DNA of 64,000 bases, taken from positions 806,001 to 870,000 of the forward strand of contig NZ_JACHJY010000003.1 in assembly GCF_014203895.1 (NCBI RefSeq), in the 5' to 3' direction. The notes beneath the pieces are model-generated. The model was not told the origin of the DNA and did not search any database. It was given only the letters and a program-made list of their open reading frames with translations. Position numbers and translations under genes: made by a program. The stretch is from Streptomyces nymphaeiformis. Its GTDB lineage: Bacteria; Actinomycetota; Actinomycetes; Streptomycetales; Streptomycetaceae. Positions 51,408-60,069 of this stretch are shown here, one piece after another; positions within the stretch are counted from its first letter, which is position 1, and each line of letters begins with the position of its first letter.

Positions 51408-52277
51408 TCACCCGCCCCAGACGGCTGCGACGGCCGCGGCGTGGGAGGCGGCCTGGGCGCGGCCCGCGCGGGCCGCGGCCGCCCGGTGGGCGGGGTCGAG
51501 GGCGTTGCGGCCGATGGCCTTGCGGGAGGCCTCGTCTGGGGTGATCACCTCGACGCGCGCCCCGGCGGCGGCGAGGTCGGCGCCCTGCCGGGCCGGGGAG
51601 AGCACGACCTTGCTGCCACGGGCGCTGGGGGCGATGACGACGACCCGGTCGTGGCCGGCGGCGAGGTGGGCGTTGGCCGTGGAGTGGATGCCGCCGTCGA
51701 TCCAGCGGCGCCCGCCGATCGTCGCCGGGGGCCAGACGCCGGGGATGGCGCAGCTCGCGGTGACGGCGTCGACCAGCGGGACGCCGCCGCCCTCGTCGTA
51801 CGCGGTGAGCTCGCCGCTCTCGGCGTCGACCGCGGTGATGAGCAGCGGCCGGGCGGGCCATGCGGTGGTCCGGCCGAGCCGCCGGGCGACGGTCTCGCGG
51901 CGGTCCGCCTCGGCGACGGTGGGGGCGGCGAGGGCGAGCCGTCCGAGCCTGCGGCCGTACTCCTCGGGGGTGCGGGAGCGGAGGACGGCGAGGGCGTACC
52001 GGAGGATCGTCGGGAGCCCGAGCCGTGCGGCGGGCTCGGTGGCCTCGCCGTCGAGCTGCTGCTCGTACAGGGCGTCGAGCCCGCCGCGGCCGGAGGAGAG
52101 CTGTGCCGCGACGACCGCCCCCGCGGAGCTGCCGACGATCAGATCGGCGCCGGTCAGATCGGTCCCGGCGTCGACGAGCCCCCGCAGCACCCCGATCTCC
52201 CACCCCGCTCCGACGAGCCCGCCGGCCCCGAGCACCAGCGCCGTCCGCTTCCCCGTCCGCTTCTCGATCTGCGTCAT
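51408..52277 (-). CDS. patatin-like phospholipase
   Basis: 289 residues. Oxyanion motif VLGAGGLVGAGWEIGVLRGL, nucleophile elbow IVGSSAGAVVAAQL (Ser), and catalytic Asp in WIDGGIHSTANAHLA. These are the Ser-Asp dyad of the patatin family, acyl hydrolases of membrane lipids. No signal peptide. Neighbouring genes do not suggest a defence or virulence role. Confidence 0.9.
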   Translation of the reverse strand: MTQIEKRTGKRTALVLGAGGLVGAGWEIGVLRGLVDAGTDLTGADLIVGSSAGAVVAAQLSSGRGGLDALYEQQLDGEATEPAARLGLPTILRYALAVLRSRTPEEYGRRLGRLALAAPTVAEADRRETVARRLGRTTAWPARPLLITAVDAESGELTAYDEGGGVPLVDAVTASCAIPGVWPPATIGGRRWIDGGIHSTANAHLAAGHDRVVVIAPSARGSKVVLSPARQGADLAAAGARVEVITPDEASRKAIGRNALDPAHRAAAARAGRAQAASHAAAVAAVWGG

Positions 52278-52326
52278 GTGCCGAGTCTGGCGCAGCAGTT
52301 GACCGGGCCGGCGGCCGGGGTGGGGG

Positions 52327-53028
52327 TCAGAGGTTCTTGAGTGCCTCGCGCACGGAGAGGGGGGAGAGACGGGAGCCGTGGGCGGCGACGAAGGCGCGGA
52401 CCTCGGCGGGGGCCGTCTTGCCGTACTCGCGCAGGCTCCAGCCGATGGCCTTGCGGATGAAGAAGTCGGGGTGGGCCGAGCGCCGCAGGCAGTAGGCGAA
52501 GAGCCGCTCGGCGTCGGTGGCGTCCTTGTAGCGGAGCTGGTGGAGGAGGGCGGTGCGGGCGACCCACAGGTCCTCGTCGTCGATCCACGTGTCCATGGCG
52601 GAGGCGAGGGCGGGATCGGCCGCCACCAGGCCGCCGACGACGTGGGCGGCGAGGTGGTCGACGGTGTCCCACCAGGAGACGGTGGTGACGAGCCGGCGGG
52701 CGACCGGCAGGAAGTCCGAGGAGCAGCGCTTCACGTGCCGGCGCAGGTAGTCGACGGCGAAGTAGTGGTACTCGCGCTCGGGCAGGGCGAAGCAGCGCAG
52801 GGCGATCGCGGCGCAGTCGGTCTCGTCGGGGCGCGGGGTGCCGTCGAGGACCGTGCGGGACAGCGCCCGCCGTTCGGGGGTCCGTACGCCGAGGAAGGGG
52901 GCGACGCCCTTCATGTACGCGACCATCTCCTGCGCCCGGAAGGGGTTCGCCGCGGCCGGGTAGACCGTGGTGAGCCGGTCGAGGACGGTGTCGGCGAGGG
53001 CGCTCGCGGGTGGTGCGGTGTCGGTCAT
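52327..53028 (-). CDS. AlkD-like DNA alkylation repair protein
   Basis: 233 residues from ATG 53028. HEAT-like repeat glycosylase: YPAAANPFRAQEMVAYMKGVAPFLGVRTPERRAL, SWWDTVDHLAAHVVG (Trp/Asp at the position used to recognise N3- and N7-alkylated bases in AlkD), WIDDEDLWVARTALLHQLRYKDATD and DFFIRKAIGWSLREYGKT. It would excise positively charged alkylated bases. Confidence 0.92.
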   Translation of the reverse strand: MTDTAPPASALADTVLDRLTTVYPAAANPFRAQEMVAYMKGVAPFLGVRTPERRALSRTVLDGTPRPDETDCAAIALRCFALPEREYHYFAVDYLRRHVKRCSSDFLPVARRLVTTVSWWDTVDHLAAHVVGGLVAADPALASAMDTWIDDEDLWVARTALLHQLRYKDATDAERLFAYCLRRSAHPDFFIRKAIGWSLREYGKTAPAEVRAFVAAHGSRLSPLSVREALKNL

Positions 53029-53122
53029 GGTGCCTCTCCGTCTCGGTGTGCCGCGGGGCGCGCCCGGTCGGACATGACGCACATTACGGCGCTCCTACCA
53101 AGGTGTCCGTTACTCTCCCCGA

Positions 53123-53866
53123 ATGCTCGCCCCCGTCCCCCGGCCGCCGGGCTCCCTCGCCGTCCGCTGCTCCCGGGCCCTGCTCTCCCCCCGCTCGCGG
53201 CTCTCGCTGCTCGCTCTGCTGCTGCTCTCGGCGGGCACCCTGGTGGTGCTGTACGAGCCGCAGCGGATGCTCTCCTCGGGCTGGCCGTCGCAGTCGGGCG
53301 GCGCCGGGGCGGTGCTGCTGTTCGGTCTCGCGTACGGGGTGTGCGCGGCGGCGTTCGTACCGCGTCCGGTGCTCAATCTGGCGGCGGGCGCGCTCTTCGG
53401 TTCCGCGGCCGGCCTGACGGGGGCGCTCGCGGGGACGGTGCTCGGGGCGGGGATCGCGTTCACCCTCGGCCGGGTCCTGGGGCAGGACGCGCTGCGGCCG
53501 CTGGTGCGGGGCCGGTGGCTGACGGCGGCGGACGGGCAGCTGAGCCGGCACGGGTTCCGTTCGATGCTGGCGATCCGGCTGTTCCCCGGGGTGCCGTTCG
53601 CGGCGGCCAACTACTGCGCGGCGGTCTCCCGGATGCGGTACGTGCCGTTCCTCCTGGCGACGGCGCTCGGCTCCCTGCCGAACACGGCGGCGTACGTGGT
53701 GGCGGGCGCCCAGGCCGGTTCGCCGGGCTCGCCGGCGTTCCTCTTCTCGACGGGGTTCATCGTCCTGTCGGGCCTCGGCGCGGCGGTGGTGGCGTGGCGC
53801 AAGCGGCACGGCCTGCGGGCCGCCGTCCCGGCTCCCGGGCCGGAGCGGGAGCCGGTCCTCAAGTAG
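53123..53866 (+). CDS. TVP38/TMEM64 (VTT domain) membrane protein
   Basis: 247 residues, about five membrane helices. VTT core: RPVLNLAAGALFGSAAGLTGALAGTVLGAGIAFTLGR and AIRLFPGVPFAAANYCAAVSRMRYVPFLLATALGSLPNTAAYVVAG, where FPGVPF and SLPN are typical. Related to DedA; possibly lipid scrambling. A TACTCT six bases before the ATG suggests a short or absent leader. Confidence 0.88.
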   Translation: MLAPVPRPPGSLAVRCSRALLSPRSRLSLLALLLLSAGTLVVLYEPQRMLSSGWPSQSGGAGAVLLFGLAYGVCAAAFVPRPVLNLAAGALFGSAAGLTGALAGTVLGAGIAFTLGRVLGQDALRPLVRGRWLTAADGQLSRHGFRSMLAIRLFPGVPFAAANYCAAVSRMRYVPFLLATALGSLPNTAAYVVAGAQAGSPGSPAFLFSTGFIVLSGLGAAVVAWRKRHGLRAAVPAPGPEREPVLK

Positions 53867-53961
53867 CGGTCACGGGCCTCACCATAGGCTTGTCATCTTG
53901 TACCTGTACGCTGCGCACGACCTTCTGACCGCACACGTACAAACGGGACGGCCCTAGCCCC

Positions 53962-54837
53962 ATGAGTTGGTTCGAATCGTTCATCCTCGGACTCGTCCAG
54001 GGGCTGACGGAGTTCCTTCCCATCTCCTCCAGCGCGCACCTCCGCCTCACCGCGGCCTTCGCCGGCTGGGAGGATCCGGGCGCGGCCTTCACCGCGATCA
54101 CCCAGATAGGCACCGAGACCGCGGTCCTGATCTACTTCCGCAAGGACATCGGCCGGATCATCTCCGCCTGGTTCCGCTCCCTCACGGACAGGTCGATGCG
54201 CTCCGACCACGACGCCCAGATGGGCTGGCTGGTGATCGTCGGCTCCATTCCGATCGGCGTCCTCGGCGTGACGCTCAAGGACCAGATCGAGGGGCCGTTC
54301 CGCGATCTGCGGCTGACGGCCACCACGCTGATCGTCATGGGCATCGTCCTCGGCATCGCCGACCGGCTCGCCGCCCGCGACGAGATCGGCGGCCGGCACC
54401 GGGCCGCGCGTGAGCGCAAGACGCTCAAGGACCTCGGGGTGAAGGACGGCCTGATCTACGGCGTGTGCCAGGCGATGGCCCTGATTCCGGGCGTCTCCCG
54501 CTCGGGCGCGACGATCTCCGGCGGTCTGCTCATGGGTTACACCCGCGAGGCCGCCGCCCGCTACTCCTTCCTGCTCGCCATCCCGGCCGTGATCGCCTCC
54601 GGCGGGATGGAGCTGAAGGACGCGGCCTCGGACGGCAGCGTCTCCTGGGGCCCCACGATCTTCGCCACGATCATCGCCTTCGCCGTCGGCTACGCGGTGA
54701 TCGCCTGGTTCATGAAGTTCATCTCGACGAAGAGCTTCATGCCGTTCGTCTATTACCGGATCGCACTGGGCATTCTGCTGTTCATCCTGGTCGGAGCGGA
54801 CGTCCTGAGCCCGCACGCGGGCGAGTCGGCCGGCTGA
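53962..54837 (+). CDS. uppP: undecaprenyl-diphosphatase
   Basis: 291-residue membrane phosphatase that recycles the lipid carrier of peptidoglycan synthesis (BacA/UppP). LVQGLTEFLPISSSAHLRL with the catalytic Glu and Ser region, and IYGVCQAMALIPGVSRSGATISGGLLMGYTREAAARYSFLLAIP with the PGVSRSG signature. About eight helices, full length. A strong terminator follows. Bacitracin resistance by overexpression is the known phenotype of the family. Confidence 0.96.
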   Translation: MSWFESFILGLVQGLTEFLPISSSAHLRLTAAFAGWEDPGAAFTAITQIGTETAVLIYFRKDIGRIISAWFRSLTDRSMRSDHDAQMGWLVIVGSIPIGVLGVTLKDQIEGPFRDLRLTATTLIVMGIVLGIADRLAARDEIGGRHRAARERKTLKDLGVKDGLIYGVCQAMALIPGVSRSGATISGGLLMGYTREAAARYSFLLAIPAVIASGGMELKDAASDGSVSWGPTIFATIIAFAVGYAVIAWFMKFISTKSFMPFVYYRIALGILLFILVGADVLSPHAGESAG

Positions 54838-54866
54838 CGCCGTCGGCGGATCCGGGCCTCGCGCGT

Positions 54867-54911
54867 GACGTCGGCCTTCATGACCTGGTTGGGGTCGTGA
54901 AGGCCGACGTC
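54867..54911 (+). terminator. terminator after uppP
   Basis: An 18-bp stem (54867-54884 with 54894-54911, GACGTCGGCCTTCATGAC with one G-U pair) and loop CTGGTTGGG, followed by GTTTCC. The best intrinsic terminator in the window. Confidence 0.85.
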
Positions 54912-55088
54912 GTTTCCGGGGAGGGCGTCCGTGTCTTCGCGCGTGGAGGAGCCGGGGTCGCCCGTCAGATCTGACACGGCCTGGCAGCCGTGCGACGGTG
55001 GATACGGGACCGCGGCCCCGAGCACACCTGTCGCCGCCTCGCGCGGGGTCCCCGCTGACCGTCGTGATCAGCTCCTGGAGGATGCATC

Positions 55089-56018
55089 ATGCGGGCGAGC
55101 GACAGAACACCGGGCAGGCCTCAGGACGCGCACGCGATACGGCGGGGTGGGGCGGGGACCCGCAGCCTGCCCGGCCGAAAGGCGGCCGCGCAGAGTGCTC
55201 GGCGCGCCAGGCGGGCGACCGAGTGGGGCAGGGCGAAGTACGTGGGGTCGTGGGCCGAGGACCTGTGGCGACGGCTGGACGCGTTCGACTTCCTCAACCA
55301 GGCCATGCTGCTGGCGGCCACGCTCCTGCTGTGCGCGGTCCCGTTCATGCTCATCACGTCCGCCCTGGCCGGACGGTCGGCGGTGTCGGGGCTGTCGCTC
55401 CGGCTGGGACTGAACGGGCAGGCCGCCGCCGACATGGGTGACCTGTTCACCTCCGGCGCGGCCACCTCGGCGGCGGTGACCGGCCTGTCGTGGGTGTTCT
55501 TCGTCCTGAGCGGGCTCGCCGTCGCCGGTTCGCTGCAGAAGCTGTACCAGCAGATGTTCCAGCTCCGTCCTCGTGGGGCGCGGGACCGGCTGCGGGCGGT
55601 GGTCTGGCTGGCCGCGGTCGTGGGCTGGACCGCCCTCGGCACCACCGCCGGGACGAGCTTCCACCAGAGGGCGCCGGTCCTGTGGTGGATCATCAACGTC
55701 CCCGCGTTCATCGGGTTCTGGTGGTTCACGATGTGGCTCCTGCTGGCGGGCCGCGTCGCCTGGCGCAGGCTGTTGCCGTGCGCGGTGGCCACCGGTTCGT
55801 TCTGGATCGGCATGCTGATCGTCTTCCACTTCGTCTTCTCCGGCATGGTCACCGGATACGACGAGAAGTACGGACCGATCGGCGTGGTCTTCGCCCTCAT
55901 GTCGTTCTTCATCGCGATCGGGGTGGTGATCACCCTGGGCGCGGCCACGGGCATGATGTGGCAGGACCGCCACATCTCCTTCCGGACGGCGCTCACGAAG
56001 ATGAGGCGGTCGTCGTGA
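55089..56018 (+). CDS. YihY/BrkB-family membrane protein
   Basis: 309 residues. A basic N-terminal 55 residues precede six membrane helices of the YihY/BrkB family: FDFLNQAMLLAATLLLCAVPFMLI, VTGLSWVFFVLSGLAVAGSLQKLYQQMFQ, APVLWWIINVPAFIGFWWFTMWLLLAGRVAWRRLLP, YGPIGVVFALMSFFIAIGVVITLGAATG. Members are inner membrane proteins of uncertain role, despite the historic RNase BN name. Confidence 0.88.
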   Translation: MRASDRTPGRPQDAHAIRRGGAGTRSLPGRKAAAQSARRARRATEWGRAKYVGSWAEDLWRRLDAFDFLNQAMLLAATLLLCAVPFMLITSALAGRSAVSGLSLRLGLNGQAAADMGDLFTSGAATSAAVTGLSWVFFVLSGLAVAGSLQKLYQQMFQLRPRGARDRLRAVVWLAAVVGWTALGTTAGTSFHQRAPVLWWIINVPAFIGFWWFTMWLLLAGRVAWRRLLPCAVATGSFWIGMLIVFHFVFSGMVTGYDEKYGPIGVVFALMSFFIAIGVVITLGAATGMMWQDRHISFRTALTKMRRSS

Positions 56019-56088
56019 CCGCCGGAAACGGTGGGGCGACCCAGGACCGGGCCGATGCGCACCGTACTCGGACCGGAGGCCACGGACG

Positions 56089-56970
56089 ATGACGACGAAC
56101 GGGTCCAGCAGGCGGGAGCCGCCTGCCACCGGGGGACACCGGAGCGACCGGAGCGCCCTCCGAGCAGTGGCGTTCGTCGACCACGTGCGCGCGGACGGGG
56201 GCGTGGTCCGGTGGGAATCGCGGCGTCACCGCAAGCACCAGCGGCCCGCCGCCGGGTCGACCTGGTGGGCGCCCGCCGCCCGCGGCTGGTGGATCGCGGT
56301 GCTGTTCTTCATCGGGTCGCTGCTGTTCGCCGTCGGCTCGGTGCCCGGCTACACCGAGGCGGTCGGGGCGCGCTGGGACACGGTCACGTACTTCGTCGGA
56401 TCGCTGTTCTTCACCGCGGCGTCGTACCTCTCCTACCGCGAGGCGGTCGACGCGGCCCCGCCGGCGCTCAACCCCACGCGTCGGCGGTTCCTCGTCTACC
56501 AGCCACGACGGATCGACTGGTGGGCCACCGCGATCCAGCTGGTCGGCACGCTGTACTTCAACGTCAGCACCGGCGTCGCCATGGGGAGCAATCTGTCCGC
56601 GACCACCGCCCACCAGCACATCTGGCGCCCCGACGCCATCGGCTCGGTGTGCTTCCTCGTCGCGAGCCTCCTCGCCTGGTACGAGACCTGTCACGGCTGG
56701 ACCGCCTGGCGGCCGGCGTCGTGGGCGTGGTGGATCACCCTGGCCAACCTCGTCGGGTCCGTGGCCTTCGGCGTCTCCGCGGTGGCCGGCTACATCGACC
56801 CGGTCACCGGCCAGGTGCACAACGCGACCGGAGCCGACACGACGACCTTGATCGGCGCGGTCTGCTTCCTCATCGGCTCCGTACTGCTCCTGCCCGAACG
56901 CACCGAAGGAATCCGCGACCGGGCAGCCTCACCCGGAGCGACGTCGTCCCGGGTCCCCAGGGAGCGATGA
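56089..56970 (+). CDS. YrhK-like multi-pass membrane protein
   Basis: 293 residues. After a soluble N-terminus of about 65 residues there are three pairs of membrane helices, each resembling a YrhK unit: WWIAVLFFIGSLLFAVGSVPGY...FVGSLFFTAASYLSY, WWATAIQLVGTLYFNVSTG...GSVCFLVASLLAWYE, WWITLANLVGSVAFGVSAVAGY...IGAVCFLIGSVLLL. The internal triplication is clear. Function unknown. It follows the YihY gene by 70 bases. Confidence 0.82.
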   Translation: MTTNGSSRREPPATGGHRSDRSALRAVAFVDHVRADGGVVRWESRRHRKHQRPAAGSTWWAPAARGWWIAVLFFIGSLLFAVGSVPGYTEAVGARWDTVTYFVGSLFFTAASYLSYREAVDAAPPALNPTRRRFLVYQPRRIDWWATAIQLVGTLYFNVSTGVAMGSNLSATTAHQHIWRPDAIGSVCFLVASLLAWYETCHGWTAWRPASWAWWITLANLVGSVAFGVSAVAGYIDPVTGQVHNATGADTTTLIGAVCFLIGSVLLLPERTEGIRDRAASPGATSSRVPRER

Positions 56971-57120
56971 GGGCGACGGGCGCGGGGGCCGGGGCGGCGG
57001 CGGGGCGACCCGGTCGGGGGCGCGGCAGGGACACGCCGAAGGGCTCGTTCGCCGACCCGCCGCCCGTGGCCTCGACCGCGGCCCCGCGGGCGTCGCACAG
57101 GAGCGTCCGCCCCGACGGCC

Positions 57121-57714
57121 TCAGCCCTGGTACGGCACCCTGGCGATCTCCTCGATGCCGCCCAGGGTGCCCCATTCGTTCTTGCCGAGCCGGGTCAGCG
57201 GGCGCATCAGGGTCATCTCGGGGTGGCCGTCGACCATGACGGACTCGTCGACCGCCGCGTGCACGACCCGGCCGAAGACGACCGTCGAGTCGCCGATCCG
57301 CAGCGTGCTGTGCAGCTCGCACTCCAGCGCCACCGGCGACTGGGCGACCCTCGGCGGCTTCACCCGCAGGCTCGGCTCCCGCTCGACGCCGCACGCGTCG
57401 AACTCGCTGACCCCGCGCGGGAAGTCCGTCGACGTGGCGTTGATCGTCTCGAAGAGCCTCTCGGGGGCGAGGTTCACCACGAACTCCCCCGTCTCCTCGA
57501 CGTTGCGCAGCGAGTCCTTGCGCCCGACCGACGTGAACTGGACGACCGGCGGCGTGACCGAGGAGATGGTGAAGAAGGAGTGCGGGGCGAGGTTGTCCGC
57601 CCCGTCGGCCGAGGTCGTGGACACCCAGGCGATGGGGCGGGGCACGACGGTGGCGGTGAGGAGACGGTAGAAGGAGGTGCGGTCGGTCAGTTCGGGATCG
57701 ATGTTCACGCGCAT
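57121..57714 (-). CDS. flavin reductase-like (FMN-binding split barrel) protein
   Basis: 197 residues from ATG 57714 (MRVNIDPELTDRTSFYRLLTATVVPRPIAWVST). The split-barrel motif continues NLAPHSFFTISSVTPPVVQFTSVGRKDSLRN and EFVVNLAPERLFETINATSTDFPRGVSEFD. It binds FMN; it may be a flavin reductase or a monooxygenase component. A CATACT -10 (minus strand 57727-57722) lies seven bases before the ATG, so it is probably leaderless. Confidence 0.88.
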   Translation of the reverse strand: MRVNIDPELTDRTSFYRLLTATVVPRPIAWVSTTSADGADNLAPHSFFTISSVTPPVVQFTSVGRKDSLRNVEETGEFVVNLAPERLFETINATSTDFPRGVSEFDACGVEREPSLRVKPPRVAQSPVALECELHSTLRIGDSTVVFGRVVHAAVDESVMVDGHPEMTLMRPLTRLGKNEWGTLGGIEEIARVPYQG

Positions 57715-57780
57715 GGCGGCCAGTATGACCGGCGCCTCCGCGGCTTCCGCACACCCGGTCGACCCTCGCGCGCGGTGACG

Positions 57781-57912
57781 CGCACGCCCGTCCGCCTCTC
57801 GCACGTCTCCGCCCGCGCACCCGTCCGCCTCTCGCACGCCTCAGCCCGCACGCCCGCACGCCCCGCGCACGCCTCAGCCCGCACGCCCGTCCGGCCTTCG
57901 CACGCTTTGGCC
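57781..57912. repeat. four tandem 33-bp repeats upstream of the SnoaL gene
   Basis: Units at 57781, 57814, 57847 and 57880, each beginning CGCACGCCCGTCC or a close variant, with exact 33-base period. Read on the plus strand in the frame of the downstream SnoaL gene they encode an 11-residue repeat like TPVRLSHASAR, and a GTG at 57775 opens that frame. The array ends about 45 bases before the SnoaL ATG. Confidence 0.9.
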
Positions 57913-57957
57913 CGCACGACCCTTGGCCCCTGGCGTCCGCTGGCCGACACTGAGCCG

Positions 57958-58404
57958 ATGACGCAGCGCGTGGACCTCGCGACCGTGATGGACCGATTCG
58001 CCCTCGACGACCTGATCACCGGCTACGCGGCGGCCGTCGACGAGGGCGACTGGAACGCCTACCGGGGACTGTTCACCCCGGACGGCAGGGCCGACTACCG
58101 GGGCTCGGGCGGGATCGAGGGCCCGGCGGCGGAGGTCGTGGAGTGGCTCTCCGCGACGCTGCCCCTCTTTCCCGTACGCCAGCACCTCATCGTGAACCGG
58201 CGGGTGCGGTTCCTCGATCCGGGCGGCTATCCGGAGACCGGGGACCGGGCGGACATCGGCGCCGACTACGTCAACCCGATGCGGTTCGCCTCCGGTGAGG
58301 ACTTCGTCTGCGGCGGGCGCTACGCCTTCGCGGCGCGCCGCACCGCCGACGGCTGGCGGCTCGCCTCGGTCGTGGTCGACGAACGCTGGCGCCGCCACGG
58401 CTGA
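57958..58404 (+). CDS. SnoaL-like domain protein
   Basis: 148 residues (MTQRVDLATVMDRFALDDLITGYAAAVDEGDWNAYRGLFTPDGRADYRGSGG). NTF2/SnoaL_4-like fold with a C-terminal sheet YAFAARRTADGWRLASVVVDERWR. The substrate is unknown; related Streptomyces proteins are dehydratase- or isomerase-like. An in-frame GTG at 57775 would add a repeat-rich 61-residue extension, which I consider unlikely. Confidence 0.85.
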   Translation: MTQRVDLATVMDRFALDDLITGYAAAVDEGDWNAYRGLFTPDGRADYRGSGGIEGPAAEVVEWLSATLPLFPVRQHLIVNRRVRFLDPGGYPETGDRADIGADYVNPMRFASGEDFVCGGRYAFAARRTADGWRLASVVVDERWRRHG

Positions 58405-58458
58405 CCCCTGGTCACCGCAGGCGTCGCGGACACTGGAGGCATCGACGGGAGGCACGTC

Positions 58459-60069
58459 ATGCGTGGTCCGTTCGTGGTTCGCCGCCGAGGAGGCCGGGCC
58501 GACCGCTCCCCCGCCCCCCGGCCCGCCGGGCGCGGGGCCTCGCGCTCCCTGCTCGCCGTCGGCTGCGGCGCCCTGCCCGTGCTCGCCTTCCCGGCTCCTG
58601 GGCTCTGGTGGTGGGCCCCTGTGGCACTCGTCCCGTGGCTGCTGCTGATCCGTACGGCTCCGGGAGCCCGCCGTGCCGGTCTCGACGGCTGGTCCGGCGG
58701 CTTCGGATTCATGCTGGCGATGCACCACTGGCTGCTGCCGAGCCTGCACGTGTTCCTGCTCCCGCTCGCCGCGCTGCTCGGTCTGCTGTGGCTGCCCTGG
58801 GGGTGGCTCGTCAGGGCGCTGCTCGGCGGGACCCCGTCGCCCGTGCGGGCGGCCGTGGCGCTGCTCGCGGTGCCCTCGGGCTGGCTGCTGATCGAGTCGG
58901 CCCGTTCCTGGGAGGGGCTCGGCGGACCGTGGGGGCTTCTCGGGGCGAGCCAGTGGCAGGTCCCGGTGGCGCTGCGGCTCGCCTCGATCGGCGGGGTGTG
59001 GCTGGTGAGCCTCCTGGTGGTGGCGGTGAACACGGCCGTGGTGCTCCTCGTGGCGGGGCCGGGGCGGCGTTCCGTCGGGGTGGCGGGGCTCGCCGCCTGC
59101 GCCCTGGTGGCGGGGACGGCGGCCTGGGGTGTCGCGGCCCCGCGCGAGAGCGGGTCGGTACGGGTGGCCCTCGTGCAGCCGGGGGTGTTCGGCGGCCCCG
59201 ACGGGCCCGCGCGGCGCCTCGCGCGGGCCGAGACGCTGACGCGCTCCCTCGCCGGGCAGCGGCTCGACCTGGTCGTGTGGGGCGAGAGCGGGGTGGGCGC
59301 CGATCCGGCGGGTGACCCGGTGCTGGCGGCCCGACTGACCGCGCTGTCGCGGGCGGTCGGCGCGCCGCTCCTGGTGAACGTGGACGCACGGGGCGCCGAC
59401 CGTCCCGGCATCTACAAGAGCGCGGTCCTGGTGGGCCCGGCGGGTCTCACGGGCGACCGTTACGACAAGATGCGGCTCGTCCCGTTCGGCGAGTACGTCC
59501 CCGCACGCAGGCTCCTCGGCTGGGTCACGTCCGCCGGGCGCGCCGCGAAGGAGGACCGGCGTCGCGGCACCGAGCCGGTGGTGATGAGCCTGCCCGCCCG
59601 TGCGGCCGGCGCGTCCCCGCTCCGGGTCGGGCCGCTGATCTGCTTCGAGTCCGCGTTCCCCGACATGAGCCGGACGCTCGCCCGCGACGGGGCCGACCTC
59701 CTGGTCGTGCAGTCGTCGACCAGTACCTTCCAGGACAGCTGGGCGCCCGCCCAGCACGCCTCGCTCGCGGCCCTGCGGGCGGCCGAGATGGGCCGTCCGG
59801 TCGTCCACGCGACGCTCACCGGGATCAGTGCCGCGTACGGCCCCGACGGACACCGGATCGGTCCGGTGCTCGGCACGGACGCGAGCGCCGCCGTCGTGCG
59901 CGAGCTTCCGCTCTCGGGGACGACGACGGCGTACGTCCGGTGGGGTGACTGGCCCTTGTACGGAGCGCTCGCGGTGGTCGGCGCGGTGTGCGCCGCCGAG
60001 GGTGCGGGCGCGTTCAGGAAGCCTGGGTCAACGCGTCGCGGACGACCCGCTCGCACAGCTCGTGGGTGA
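58459..60069 (+). CDS. lnt: apolipoprotein N-acyltransferase
   Basis: 536 residues. N-terminal membrane helices (about residues 30-225) followed by a nitrilase-type catalytic domain. The Glu-Lys-Cys triad is in LVVWGESGVG (about 274), YDKMRLVPFGEY (about 335) and LICFESAFPDM (about 394). The enzyme transfers an acyl chain to the N-terminal cysteine of lipoproteins at the outer face of the membrane. Start ATG with GGGAGG upstream. The last 56 bases overlap the convergent Gfo/Idh gene. Confidence 0.92.
   Translation: MRGPFVVRRRGGRADRSPAPRPAGRGASRSLLAVGCGALPVLAFPAPGLWWWAPVALVPWLLLIRTAPGARRAGLDGWSGGFGFMLAMHHWLLPSLHVFLLPLAALLGLLWLPWGWLVRALLGGTPSPVRAAVALLAVPSGWLLIESARSWEGLGGPWGLLGASQWQVPVALRLASIGGVWLVSLLVVAVNTAVVLLVAGPGRRSVGVAGLAACALVAGTAAWGVAAPRESGSVRVALVQPGVFGGPDGPARRLARAETLTRSLAGQRLDLVVWGESGVGADPAGDPVLAARLTALSRAVGAPLLVNVDARGADRPGIYKSAVLVGPAGLTGDRYDKMRLVPFGEYVPARRLLGWVTSAGRAAKEDRRRGTEPVVMSLPARAAGASPLRVGPLICFESAFPDMSRTLARDGADLLVVQSSTSTFQDSWAPAQHASLAALRAAEMGRPVVHATLTGISAAYGPDGHRIGPVLGTDASAAVVRELPLSGTTTAYVRWGDWPLYGALAVVGAVCAAEGAGAFRKPGSTRRGRPARTARG

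Noticed and set aside
53890-53945. TTGTAC/GTACAA arms upstream of uppP
   Set aside because: The arms are over 30 bases apart with no supporting pairing; likely chance.
54931-55413. A plus-strand frame starting before the YihY gene
   Set aside because: It continues inside the YihY gene in another frame and has no family resemblance.
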